DNA of 64,000 nucleotides from Saccharopolyspora rosea (GTDB taxonomy: Bacteria > Actinomycetota > Actinomycetes > Mycobacteriales > Pseudonocardiaceae): assembly GCF_025643595.1 (NCBI RefSeq), contig NZ_CP102826.1, positions 4,402,001 to 4,466,000 on the forward strand, given 5' to 3'. The position numbers and the translations under genes were made by a program. Below, in pieces: positions 33,910 to 43,298 of the stretch. How positions within the stretch are numbered: position 1 is the first letter of the stretch; every line of letters starts with the position of its first letter. The notes under the pieces were generated by a model. The model saw nothing but the letters and a program-made list of their open reading frames with translations. It was not told the DNA's origin and did not search any database.

Positions 33910-34569
33910 GTGTCCGTCACCGGAGAGCCCGCCGCCGAACCGCGCGTCCCGCTGCGCGACCAGGTGCGGCGGGAACTGCAGGCCCGCATCGCCGACGGTC
34001 GGCTGCGCCCCGGCGACCGCCTCTTCGAACAGGACCTGGCCGCCGAGCTGGGGATCTCCCGCGTCCCGGTGCGGGAGGCGATCCGGATGTTGCAGAGCGA
34101 GGGCCTGATCGAGGTGATGCCGCGCCGCCGGGGCGTGTTCGTGCGCGGCCTGGACCGCGCCCAGGCCGAGGAGCTGTTCGAGGTCCGCGAGGCGCTGGAG
34201 GTCTACGCCGCCCGCCTCGCGGCCCAGCGCGCCGACCCCGAGCAGGTGCGCCTGCTCGCCGACCTCGCCGCACGCGCCCGCACCGCGCACGAGGCGGGCG
34301 ACACCGAAGGCATGTCCAGCGCGAACGCCGCCTTCCACGACCGCCTCGTCGGCTTGGCGGGCAACGGCCTGCTCGCCTCGATGCTGGAGCCGCTGCACGG
34401 CCGCCTGGCCTGGCTGTTCCGGATGAACCTGGAACCCGACCGCGTCTGCGGCGAGCACGAGGAACTGCAGACCGCGATCGCGGAGGGCGACGCCGACCGC
34501 GCGGCCGAGGTCGCCCAGCGCCACGTGCTGTCCAGCCGCCGCATGGTCCTGGACCGGATGCTGTTCTGA
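33910..34569 (+). CDS. GntR-family regulator, FCD subfamily
   Basis: 219 residues from GTG 33910 (GGAGGAGAG upstream). Winged helix: FEQDLAAELGISRVPVREAI, then GLIEVMPRRRGVFV. FCD domain with FHDRLVGLAGN and CGEHEELQTAI containing the usual metal-site Asp and His positions. It may regulate the upstream SSS symporter or a gene elsewhere; no clear operator was seen. Confidence 0.88.
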   Translation: MSVTGEPAAEPRVPLRDQVRRELQARIADGRLRPGDRLFEQDLAAELGISRVPVREAIRMLQSEGLIEVMPRRRGVFVRGLDRAQAEELFEVREALEVYAARLAAQRADPEQVRLLADLAARARTAHEAGDTEGMSSANAAFHDRLVGLAGNGLLASMLEPLHGRLAWLFRMNLEPDRVCGEHEELQTAIAEGDADRAAEVAQRHVLSSRRMVLDRMLF

Positions 34570-34575
34570 CCGCTC

Positions 34576-34595
34576 CCGGCCGCCGCGGCGGCCGG
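34576..34595. terminator. Bidirectional GC-rich palindrome/terminator
   Basis: CCGGCCGCCGCGGCGGCCGG is a perfect 20-bp palindrome in the 26-bp gap between the convergent GntR and pterin dehydratase genes, ending at the latter's stop. Suited to terminate both transcripts. Confidence 0.55.
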
Positions 34596-34889
34596 TCAGC
34601 TCTCGCCGACGGCCCGGTTGATCCTGCGGGCCAGTTCGACGTCGTTGGCGGTGATCCCGCCCGCGTCGTGGGTGGTGGACGTGACGGTGACCTTGTTGTA
34701 GCCGTGCACCGAGATGTCGGGGTGGTGGTTCAGCTGGTTGGCCACGAAGGCGACGACGTTCGCCAACTGCACCGCCCCGTTGAACCCCTTGCGCTCCCAG
34801 GTGCGCGTCACCGAGTCGCCACTGCGCTCCCACCCGGGCAGCCCGGCGATCTCCCGCTCGACGTCCGCCGCGCTCAACAGCTCAGCCAT
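34596..34889 (-). CDS. Pterin-4a-carbinolamine dehydratase
   Basis: 97 residues, standard length. NHHPDISVHGYNKVTVTSTT has the active-site His-His-Pro and the conserved pattern that follows; ARRINRAV is the usual C-terminus. It dehydrates 4a-hydroxytetrahydropterin and may have other roles, since no aromatic amino-acid hydroxylase is nearby. Confidence 0.93.
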   Translation of the reverse strand: MAELLSAADVEREIAGLPGWERSGDSVTRTWERKGFNGAVQLANVVAFVANQLNHHPDISVHGYNKVTVTSTTHDAGGITANDVELARRINRAVGES

Positions 34890-34917
34890 CACTCTCCCCC
34901 GAGGTCGGACGGGTACG

Positions 34918-35517
34918 TCAGCCAGCGTCCCACGAGTACCGGAGTTCGTACATGGTCGCGGGCATGACCATGGTGTTGAGCTCGACGACCCGGCCGTGGC
35001 TGTAGGTCCGCCGCTGCACGGTCAGGACCGGACCGTCGGGAATCCCGAGAGCGCTGCGCTCGGACGCGCTGGCCGTCTTCGCCCCGACGATCTCCTCGTG
35101 ACTGGTCAGTTCGAAGCCGAGCTCCTCCAGCCTCGCATGCGTCCCGCCCGGGCCGGTGTCCACCTGCTCCAACGAGGTCTCCCGCGTGATGTCCCTGGGC
35201 AATCGGGAAACGGCCAGCATGACCGGCTGGCCGTCGGCCCTCATCACCCGGTCCCGGACGCACAATTCGGCGTCCTCATCGACATCGAAGACTTCGGCGT
35301 AGTCCTGAGCGGGTTCGAACCAGACCTGCACGCTTGACGATGGCGTGAATCCCTGCGCGGCGGCCTCTGCCAGGAACGCTCCCTCGTTGCGCTCCCGACG
35401 CGCCCGCGAAAGCCTCTCCCGGGAGTCCAACCGCTTCACCACACGTGGTGGTGCCACGAAAACCCCCACTCCATGCCGCATGTCGACGATTCCTTCATCG
35501 GGGCCGCTACCTGGCAA
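34918..35517 (-). pseudogene. GntR/UTRA regulator lacking its DNA-binding domain
   Basis: The frame opens with TTG at 35517 and contains only the last wing residues of a GntR winged helix (VDMRHGVGVFVAPP) followed by a complete UTRA ligand-binding domain, ending ELNTMVMPATMYELRYSW. About 60-70 N-terminal residues with the recognition helix are missing, and no HTH coding is found upstream in any frame. It is next to the truncated DUF397 gene. Either a pseudogene or a ligand-binding domain still translated from ATG 35481; decay is likelier. Confidence 0.68.
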
Positions 35518-35678
35518 TCCCGAAAACGGCCCCTGAAAGGCTCATACCACACCCGGCCGCAACGGAACAGCAGCACCGCGCTGATGAACCTCATCCTGCA
35601 CTCGATCAGCCGCCCAGACCAGACACGAGGAAGGAAGAACACGCGGCGCCCCGCCGAGCGGAAGCACCGCGTGTTCGT

Positions 35679-35812
35679 CAGCAGTCGAAGCGCCCCGACT
35701 TCACCGACTCGACGAAAGCCGCGAACACACGAGTCTGAAGCGCCAAAGTCCCGCCACCGGGGTTCTTGCTGTCCCTGATCGCGGAGACACCCGGGAGGTT
35801 GGTCGCAACTTC
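35679..35812 (-). pseudogene. DUF397 gene truncated at its 5' end by a repeat
   Basis: Read on the minus strand: EVATNLPGVSAIRDSKNPGG and TLALQTRVFAAFVESVKSGR then FDC and stop. This is the C-terminal two-thirds of a DUF397 protein (normally ~60-70 residues, starting with a WRKSSRSG-type motif). The first ~20-25 codons are gone: sequence immediately upstream is the right terminus of the dispersed repeat (copy 9). Intact DUF397 genes normally sit just downstream of an XRE/DUF5753 gene, as this one does. Confidence 0.78.
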
Positions 35813-35906
35813 AGAGCCTGTCTTCGAACTCTTTTTGGGTGGCGGTGCCGGGAGCGGAACCTCAGCGGCCGTCTCGACTGCGGAAGCCCCTCCTGATGTA
35901 TGCCCA
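35811..35906 (-). repeat. Dispersed repeat, copy 9, inserted in a DUF397 gene
   Basis: Reverse-oriented right half: TCAGAGCCTGTCTTCGAACTC then TTTTTGGGTGGCGGTGCC, and at the other end the CCTCCTGATGTATGCCCA module. No left half with hairpin. It separates the XRE/DUF5753 gene from what is left of its DUF397 partner. Confidence 0.83.
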
Positions 35907-35924
35907 GTTCGCTCGCTTTCCCCT

Positions 35925-36752
35925 TCAATCGATGTAGCGCGAGATCAAGCGGATGCTGTCGTCCTCGGACAGCGCCTGCTTCGCCAGCTCATCGAACAGG
36001 CTACCGAGCGATGCCACGGCGGCGGGATCATCCACGAGATGGCCGCCCAGGTTGTACTCCTGGTAGCCGGTTTCCGGCCACGTGTCGGGTGGGAACTCCA
36101 GAAGCGCGAATCCGCCACCCATCGCGGGATGGATGCCCACCCCGAAAGGCAACACGTGCAGCGACACGTTGGCCAACTCGGTCGCCAGGACGAGGTGTAC
36201 CAGCTGGTCGCGGCCGATCTCGGGAACCGCGGCGCACCGCTGCAATGCGGCCTCGGACATCACAGCCACCAGTTGCAACGGGGCGTCTTTCGCCGTAAGC
36301 CGTTCCTGCCTGCGCAGCCGCGCGGCGATGCGCTTGGACACGTCCGCCTCGGAAGCAGTCGGGTCACCGACGGTTGCGACACGGCGGGCGTACAGATCGG
36401 TCTGCAACAGCCCGGGAATCAGCTCTCCTTCCCAGTTGCGGACCCGGGTGGCATCCGACTCCAGCGTCACGTACTCCGCGAGCCGCTTCGGTAAGCGGTA
36501 GGTCTGCCACCACCCCGGCTTCTGCGCTTCGGAACGGGTGTTCAGCAGCGCTTCGCGCGCATCGTCCGGGATGCCGTACATCGCGGCCATGACGATCAAG
36601 TCGGGCCGGGTCGCAACGTTGCGACCGCTCTCCAGATGACGAACACGTCCCGTCGTGCAACCCAACTCGACGGCGACCTCGTCACGAGAGAGCCCGGCAC
36701 GCTCGCGCCACTGCTCCAGGCTTCTGCCCAACATCAACCGTCGCAGCGTCAT
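35925..36752 (-). CDS. XRE-family regulator with DUF5753 domain
   Basis: 275 residues. N-terminal HTH (WRERAGLSRDEVAVELGC, then GRVRHLESG) followed by the DUF5753 region (MYGIPDDAREAL, WWQTYRLPKRLAEYVTLESD, IPGLLQTDLYARRV, PFGVGIHPAMGGGFALLEFP). These regulators work with small DUF397 partners in actinomycetes, in pairs linked to development and antibiotic control. Here the DUF397 partner downstream is truncated, so the pair is probably non-functional or the regulator uses a partner elsewhere. Confidence 0.9.
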   Translation of the reverse strand: MTLRRLMLGRSLEQWRERAGLSRDEVAVELGCTTGRVRHLESGRNVATRPDLIVMAAMYGIPDDAREALLNTRSEAQKPGWWQTYRLPKRLAEYVTLESDATRVRNWEGELIPGLLQTDLYARRVATVGDPTASEADVSKRIAARLRRQERLTAKDAPLQLVAVMSEAALQRCAAVPEIGRDQLVHLVLATELANVSLHVLPFGVGIHPAMGGGFALLEFPPDTWPETGYQEYNLGGHLVDDPAAVASLGSLFDELAKQALSEDDSIRLISRYID

Positions 36753-36821
36753 GCGAGCACCCTAGCGCCGTACCCACACACCCTAGATCACCCAATCGAC
36801 ATGATGATCCGCTGAACCACC

Positions 36822-38707
36822 TCACCCCGCAGCAGCCCCGCACCGCTGGTGCGCGGTGTTCGCGGCCAGCGTGCGCAGGATCCGCCGGGCGATCGCGTCG
36901 TTGAGGCGGAACGGCGCGGCGTTGGTGTGGGGGCGGGCGAACGCGGCGCCGGAGCGGGCGCTGGTGTGGACGCCGAGGGCGTAGCGGCGCGGGTGGGGAC
37001 GGCCGGTCGCGTCGACCACCTCGGCGTCGTCCGAGACGACGAGGCGTCCGGTGCGGCGCGCGCCGGGCAGTTCCTCCTCCAGCACCGCGCCGTCGCGGTG
37101 CAGCGCACGCAGCAGCGGGTTGCGGGTGCCCCGCAGCGACGGGTGCGGCAGCTGCGCCTCGACCAGGGTGCGGGTGTGGACGCGGTGCGGGGCGCTGGCG
37201 CTGGTGGCGACGAAGCCGTCCTCGTCCGGGGTGACGCGCAGCTCCGCGCCGAGGAAGCGGACGACCCCGGCGCGGGAGAGCGCCAGCAGCTGCCGCAGCC
37301 GCTCGGGCGGCGGCCCGCTGGCGTAGTAGTTGAAGAACCCGAACCACCACCCGTCCAGGTCCTCGACCTGTGAGCGGGCGGACAGCTTCCCGGACCGCAG
37401 CAGCCGCCCCAGCTGGCCGTACACCGACAGCAGCGCGAAGAACGCCCCCAGGTCGGCGCTGTGCTGCGGGTCGGCGCGGCGGGCCAGGTCGGCGGTGATG
37501 TGCCCGCGCACCCAGTCCTGCAACTCCTCGGCGTCCGCGCAGCGCACACCCGTCATCGGGCGGTCCAGCGCGGCGAGGTCGAGCCGGTCGGCGGGGTGCG
37601 GCACGGCCTCGGCGACCACCGCCGGGTCGTCGGCCGCGAAGCGGGCGGCGAACTCCCGCCAGGGCAGGGCGACGCGGCGCGGGTGGCCGTGGAACAGCTC
37701 GTGGTAGTAGCCCCAGCCGAGTTCCTTCTCGATCAGCGGCAGCACGTCGGCGCGGAAGTCCGCGCCGGCGGGCAGCGCGTCGATCTGGTGCGGTCCGAAG
37801 AACTCCGGGAAGCGCGGGCGCGGTCCGCGCAGGCCGTACCCGGGTTTGGCGCGGTACGGCACCCCGCGCCGCGACCCGACGTGCAGGACCGGTTCGGCGC
37901 CGGAGGGCAGGTAGGTCAGCGTCCCGTCCGGCTCGGTCCGGTAGCGCCCGCCCCGCCCTTCGGTGAGCAGCACCATCAGGTCCACGAACGCCAGGCCGAA
38001 CCCGCGCATCACGACGTCCTCCCCCGGCCGCAGCCGCGCCAGGTCCACGGCGTCGGTGTAACCCGGCGGGACGTGGTGGGCGCCGACGGCGCGGGCGTGC
38101 CGGCCCAGCCGCGCGTGCTCGCCCGCCGGGTCGGCGTCGGTGTGCCCGAGCGCGAGCACCACGACGTCGGCCGTCAGGCTGCCGTCGTCGTCCAGCCGCA
38201 CCCGCTGCCTGCCGTCGGCCAGGTCGTCGAGGCCGACGGCCGCCGCGCGGTGCCAGCGCACGGTGATGTTGCCGGGCAGCCGGTCCAGCACCCGCTGGTG
38301 CACCCAGGCGAGGTAGGCGTGCTGGGCGCGGCGGCTGGGGAACGAGCGCCCGTGCAGTGCGCGCACCTCCGCGGCGACGTCGGGTGGCAGGTCGTCCAGC
38401 GGGCCGGGCAGCCCGGCCCGTTCGCGGTCGCGGGCGTCGCGCGCCCACTCGGCCAGCGACGGGCCGCCGAGCACCGGACCGTCGCAGTCCACTGTGGAGT
38501 CGAGGAACATGGTGACGTCCTCGGCCATCGAGTTCATCCACAGCAGCCGGGACTGGTCGGCGCGCCACACCCGGCCCGCACCGGGCGGGTGCGGGTCGAC
38601 CAGGTGCACGGTCAACGACTGCTCCGGCAGCAGTTCCGGCGCGTTGGCGGCGAGGCGCTCCAGCAGGCCGGTGGCGCGCGGACCGGCGCCGACCACCACG
38701 ACGGCGG

Positions 38708-38711
<4 letters not shown>
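36822..38711 (-). CDS. FAD/NAD(P)-binding protein (PF13454-like) of sulfur locus
   Basis: 629 residues. VVVVGAGPRATGLLERLAAN is the N-terminal dinucleotide-binding motif, and VVVLALGHTDADP marks a second Rossmann-like strand. The large C-terminal part ends with FARPHTNAAPFRLNDAIARR. A probable flavin monooxygenase or oxidoreductase. Its start overlaps the end of the ABC ATPase gene, so it is the third gene of a permease-ATPase-oxidase operon. With the SsuD-like enzyme on the opposite strand it probably processes an organosulfur compound (inference). Confidence 0.75.
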
Positions 38712-39459
<748 letters not shown>

Positions 39460-39460
<1 letters not shown>

Positions 39461-40374
39461 CAGCGACCCCCGACGAGTGCGCCGCGCAGCCGCTGCAACG
39501 GGGTGGGCGGCAGTTCCCGCCGCGTGCCGCGGGCGTAGTGGCGTTCGATGTAGTACTGGACGACCGTGAGCAGCGAGGTCAGCGCCAGGTACCAGGCGGT
39601 GGCCACCAGCAGGAGCGGGATGACCAGGTAGTTGCGGTTGTAGATCAGCTGCACCGAGTACAGCAGGTCGTGCACCGCGATCACGCTGACGACCGAGGTC
39701 CCCTTCAGCGTGCCGATGAGCATGTTGCCCGCCGGGGGCACGATCGCGCGCATCGCCTGCGGCAGCACGATGCGCCGCAACGCGCGCGTCCGGGTCATGC
39801 CGAGCGCCTGCGCGGCCTCGACCTGCCCGGCGTCGACGGACAGGATGCCCGCCCGGATCACCTCGCCCGCGTAGGCGGCTTCGTGCAGCACCAGTCCGAT
39901 GACCGCCGTCGTCGTGCCGCCGATCAGGTCCACCGTGTCCACTGTGAACCGACCGGCGCCCAGGGTCGGGTACAGCGCGCCGATGTTGAACCAGAACAGC
40001 AACTGGACCAGCAGCGGGATCGAGCGGAACAGCCAGGTGTAGCCCCAGCTGAGCGCCGCGAGCACGGGGTTGCCGGACAGGCGCATCACCGCGAGCACCG
40101 TGCCCAGCGCGAAACCGAGCACCATCGTCACCGCGGTGAGCCACGTGGTCAGCCACAACCCCTCCAGCACGGCGGGTGTGGCGAAGTGGGCGGCCACGAC
40201 GTTCCACTGGAAGTGTGGGTTGGTGACCACCGAGCGCACCACGAGCGCGAACGCGGCCACGGCCACCGCCGCGGCCACCCAGCGGCCGGGGTGCCGCGCC
40301 GGGACGATGCGCGTCGGGACCTCCGCGGCGGGCGGGGTCTCCGGGACCGCCCGCAGGTTGGTGGATCGAGTCAT
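39460..40374 (-). CDS. Polar amino-acid-type ABC permease
   Basis: 304 residues. HisM/GlnP-type permease with five or so membrane helices and the EAA loop EAAQALGMTRTRALRRIVLP that docks on the ATPase. The N-terminal 35 residues are a cytoplasmic extension. First gene of the minus-strand operon. A promoter with TTGACG at 40457-40452 and TACCGT at 40435-40430 (16-bp spacing) fits. Confidence 0.93.
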
Positions 40375-40482
40375 GTCGGCTTTCCTCGTCGTGGAAGGAA
40401 AACCTCGCCGATCGGCGCCGCCCGCCGCCACGGTAACCGCAGGGGGCGCGACGTCAACCGCGTCCCACGGACTGATCCGCCG

Positions 40483-40517
40483 TTGACACCCCGGCGCCAC
40501 CGGCCGATGCTCGACGC
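40483..40517 (+). promoter_or_regulatory. Promoter of the cysteine leader peptide/monooxygenase operon
   Basis: TTGACA (40483-40488), 17-bp spacer, GATGCT (40506-40511). Transcription would start about 6-7 nt downstream, that is at the G of the leader-peptide GTG at 40518, giving a leaderless mRNA. Confidence 0.65.
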
Positions 40518-40589
40518 GTGACCTGCCGTCTGGTGAAGCGCAACCACATCGACCTCGCGCTGGTGTGGTCGGCCTCCTGTTCCCGCTGA
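40518..40589 (+). CDS. Leaderless cysteine-type attenuator leader peptide, 23 aa
   Basis: GTG start at the predicted transcription start, stop TGA at 40587-40589. The peptide opens MTCRLVKRNHIDLALVW and has Cys at positions 3 and 21. The K/R-x-H-I-D-L core matches the conserved actinobacterial leader peptides found ahead of sulfur-acquisition genes, and polycysteine leaderless ORFs have been shown to act as cysteine-responsive attenuators in mycobacteria. A terminator-shaped hairpin follows 13 nt after the stop, before the SsuD-like gene. Confidence 0.75.
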   Translation: MTCRLVKRNHIDLALVWSASCSR

Positions 40590-40601
40590 CCGGACCCGTT
40601 C

Positions 40602-40618
40602 ACCGCCGCTGCGGCGGT
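40602..40618 (+). terminator. Putative attenuator hairpin behind the leader peptide
   Basis: ACCGCCG-CTG-CGGCGGT, a 7-bp perfect stem with a 3-nt loop, followed by a pyrimidine-rich run (TCTGACTTCCTTCCCTCCT). It lies between the leader peptide and the monooxygenase start. Confidence 0.55.
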
Positions 40619-40692
40619 TCTGACTTCCTTCCCTCCTCGCACGGTCGTGCGCCGCCCCGCGAAGACCGTGTTCCCACTTGAGAGGTTTCACC

Positions 40693-41808
40693 ATGCCTGT
40701 CGAATTCCTCGGCATCGGCGCCACGAACGACGGTTCCGAGACCACGCCGCGCAGCACCGCGGCCTTCGACCCCGAGCACACGCTGCGGCTGGCGCGCGCG
40801 CACGAGGACCACGGCTGGGACCGCGTGCTGTTCGCCTACGGCTCGGGCAGCGCCGACCCGGCGCAGGCCGCCGCGCTCGTGGCGAGCAAGCTCGACCGGT
40901 TGCAGATCCTGTTGGCGCACCGGCCGAACGTGTCCTACCCGACCTTCGCCGCCAAGACCTTCGCCAGCCTCGACCGGATCTCCCGGGGGCGGCTGACGGT
41001 GCACTTCATCACCGGCGGCAACGACGCCGAACAGCAGCGCGAAGGCGACTACCTGAGCAAGGACGAGCGCTACTCGCGCACCGCCGAGTACATCCGGATC
41101 GTCAAGCGCGCCTGGACCGAGACCGAACCGTTCGACCACGACGGCGAGCACTACCGGTTCTCCGGTTTCGCCGCCGACGTGCGCCCGCACCAGCAGCCGC
41201 GCCCGCGCGTGTCGTTCGGCGGTTCCTCGCCCGCCGCCTACCGGGCGGGGGGCGCGGAGGCCGACATCTACTGCCTGTGGGGCGAACCGCTGGCCCGCAC
41301 CGCCGAGCAGATCGACGCCGTGCACGCGGCGGCGGCCGCCGCGGGGCGCACCGACCGGCCGAAGATCCAGGTCGCGTTCCGCCCGATCATCGCGCCGACC
41401 GAGGAACTGGCGTGGGAGAAGGCGCATCGCGTGCTCAGCCGCATCGAGGCGCGCAAGGCCGCCGGACAGCGGGTCGGCAACCGCCACCACACCGACCGGC
41501 CGCAGAACACCGGTTCGCAGCGGCTGTTGTCCATCGCCGACCAGGGCGAGCGGTTCGACCGTGCACTGTGGACCGCGACGGCGGCGGCCACCGGCGGCGC
41601 GGGCAACTCCAACGCCCTGGTCGGCACGCCGGAGACGGTGGCGCAGGCGCTGCTGGACTACTACGACCTGGGCGTGGAGATCCTGTCCGCGCGCGGGTAC
41701 GACATCCTCGACGACGCCATCGACTTCGGCAGGCACGTCATCCCGATCGTCCGCGAGGAGGTCGCCAAGCGCGACGCGGCCCGCGCCGGCGCGGTGGTCG
41801 AGCCGTGA
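40693..41808 (+). CDS. LLM flavin-dependent monooxygenase (SsuD-like)
   Basis: 371 residues, TIM-barrel luciferase-like family. FVDIT-type opening reads VEFLGIGATNDGSET; RPNVSYPTFAAKTFASLDRI, HFITGGNDAEQQREGD and DERYSRTAEYIRIVKRAW are diagnostic of SsuD and its relatives. It desulfonates alkanesulfonates or oxidises thioethers using reduced FMN. GAGAGG precedes the ATG. The downstream solute-binding gene overlaps it (GTGA), and an FMN reductase gene at 43.3 kb is a plausible supplier of FMNH2. Confidence 0.92.
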   Translation: MPVEFLGIGATNDGSETTPRSTAAFDPEHTLRLARAHEDHGWDRVLFAYGSGSADPAQAAALVASKLDRLQILLAHRPNVSYPTFAAKTFASLDRISRGRLTVHFITGGNDAEQQREGDYLSKDERYSRTAEYIRIVKRAWTETEPFDHDGEHYRFSGFAADVRPHQQPRPRVSFGGSSPAAYRAGGAEADIYCLWGEPLARTAEQIDAVHAAAAAAGRTDRPKIQVAFRPIIAPTEELAWEKAHRVLSRIEARKAAGQRVGNRHHTDRPQNTGSQRLLSIADQGERFDRALWTATAAATGGAGNSNALVGTPETVAQALLDYYDLGVEILSARGYDILDDAIDFGRHVIPIVREEVAKRDAARAGAVVEP

Positions 41809-42704
41809 TCCGACGCGTCCTGGCGGCCGGTGCGGTGCTGGCCGCGCTGCTCGCCGGATGCGCCCCGGCACCGGACGCCGCGCCGGGCTTGGACGTGGGC
41901 GCGGACGTGGTGTCGCCGGTGCGCGTGGACGAGGGGGCCCGCGCGCTGCTGCCGCCGGACGTGCGCGCGTCCGGCGTGCTGCGGTTCGGCAGTTCCGCGG
42001 GCACCCCGCCCTCGGCGTTCTACCTCCCGGACAACCGCACCGTGGTCGGGCAGGACATCGACGTCTCGGAGGCGGTCGCCCGCGTGCTGGGGGTGCGGGT
42101 GCAGCGGTCCGAGGCGGCGTTCGACGCGATCCTGCCCGCGCTGGACAGCGGCAAGTACCAGGTCGGCACGGGCAATTTCGGCGTGACCGAGCAGCGCCGC
42201 CGGACCGTCGACTTCGTCACCTACGTCGACGACGGCCAGGGTTTCGCGGTCCGCCAGGACAGCGACCTCAAGCCGGTCACCGACGTGACCCAGCTGTGCG
42301 GCCGCACGATCGGCACCGGCGCGGGGACGACGTTCGAGGCGACGCTGAACGCCCAGCGGCACCGCTGCGCCGAGGTCGGCCGACCGCCCTACCAGGTGCT
42401 GGTGTTCGCCGAGTCCAGCGCCCAGTTCTCGGCGTTGCAGCAGGGCAAGGTGGACGCGCTGATGAGCACCAGCAACGGTCTGCGCTACGCGGTGTCGCAG
42501 CAGCCGAACCTGCGGTTCCTCAACGAGTTCCGCCACCTGGAGGTCGGTTTCGCGCTGCGCAAGGGCTCTCCGCTGGCCCCGGCGCTGCAGGCGGCGGTGA
42601 ACCGCCTCATCGCCGACGGCAGCTACGCCCGCATCCTGCACAAGTGGGGCACCGACAACTCGGCGATCCCCCGATCCCGCATCACACCTCCGGAAATCCG
42701 CTGA
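41805..42704 (+). CDS. ABC transporter solute-binding lipoprotein
   Basis: 299 residues from GTG 41805, overlapping the monooxygenase stop. The signal peptide ends in the lipobox LLAGC, so the mature protein is membrane-anchored outside the cell. The remainder is a family-3 solute-binding fold (VLRFGSSAGTPPSAFY, GQDIDVSEAVARVLGV, YQVGTGNFGVTEQR). It should deliver a polar amino-acid-like sulfur compound to the permease/ATPase encoded on the opposite strand, although the operons are divergent. Confidence 0.93.
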   Translation: MIRRVLAAGAVLAALLAGCAPAPDAAPGLDVGADVVSPVRVDEGARALLPPDVRASGVLRFGSSAGTPPSAFYLPDNRTVVGQDIDVSEAVARVLGVRVQRSEAAFDAILPALDSGKYQVGTGNFGVTEQRRRTVDFVTYVDDGQGFAVRQDSDLKPVTDVTQLCGRTIGTGAGTTFEATLNAQRHRCAEVGRPPYQVLVFAESSAQFSALQQGKVDALMSTSNGLRYAVSQQPNLRFLNEFRHLEVGFALRKGSPLAPALQAAVNRLIADGSYARILHKWGTDNSAIPRSRITPPEIR

Positions 42705-42721
42705 CGGCCGGACTCCTGCAC

Positions 42722-42765
42722 CATGCGGAGAACCACCCGAGCAGCCCCGGGTGGTTCTCCGCATG
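42722..42765. terminator. Strong long hairpin terminator
   Basis: CATGCGGAGAACCACCCG at 42722-42739 pairs perfectly with its complement at 42748-42765 (18-bp stem, 8-nt loop). It lies 17 nt after the solute-binding protein stop, between convergent genes. Confidence 0.85.
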
Positions 42766-42774
42766 GATTCGCCT

Positions 42775-43014
42775 GAGACCCTGTCGTTGAACCTGGTCTC
42801 GGGAGAGGGTGTGGCAAGTGGCGGAGCCGCTTTCTCTTTCGGTGAGCGGTCTCGCCGCTGGCACCGCCGCGGGTTCTCCGACGAGCACAGCGGCGCGTCA
42901 GCGCCTCCGTGGGGGGCGGTGGCCGGGCGACGGGCGGGCGTCTCGCGAGGACAGCCCCGACGTGGTGTAGGGGGCTACATGATGTCGGGGCTCCCGGAGC
43001 CGAGACGGCCGCTG
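42775..43014 (+). repeat. Dispersed MITE-like repeat, copy 10 (no right end)
   Basis: Diverged left end (CCCTGTCGTTGAACCTGG) and hairpin AAGTGGC-GGA-GCCGCTT, in which the stem change makes a U-G wobble and pairing is retained. The middle modules include the extra GCGTCAGCGCCTCCGTGGGG block. It runs into the next copy without its own right end. Confidence 0.83.
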
Positions 43015-43018
43015 AGTG

Positions 43019-43295
43019 CCTGTCTTTGAACCTGCTCCCGGAAGGGGCGTGGCAAGCGGCGCCAGCCGCTTTCTCTTTCGGTGAGCGGTCTCGCAGCCCG
43101 CACCGCCGCGGGTTCTCAGCGGTCGTCTCGCGAGGACAGCCCCGACGCCGTGTATGGGCATACAAAAGGAGGGGCTCCCGGAGCCGAGACGGCCGCTGAG
43201 GTTCCGCTACCGGCGCCGCCTCGCAAAACGAGTTCGAAGACAGGCTCTGAGGTTCCGCCACCGGCACCGCCACTCAAAAAGAGTTCGAAGACAGG
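43019..43295 (+). repeat. Dispersed MITE-like repeat, copy 11 with duplicated right end
   Basis: CCTGTCTTTGAACCTGC left end, hairpin AAGCGGC-GCCA-GCCGCTT plus TCTCTTT, all middle modules, then two tandem right ends, the last finishing in GTTCGAAGACAGG at 43295. That is 3 nt before the stop codon of the convergent FMN reductase gene. Confidence 0.85.
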
Positions 43296-43298
43296 TAC

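Noticed and set aside
35473-35778. Plus-strand open frame of 101 codons across the decayed segment
   Set aside because: Antisense to the DUF397 remnant, no ribosome-binding site, no recognisable domain.
42623-43273. Open frames of 60-220 codons inside the repeat clusters (also at 10180-10833 and 57752-58205)
   Set aside because: They run through the dispersed repeat in several frames and both strands, share sequence only because the repeat does, and lack ribosome-binding sites.
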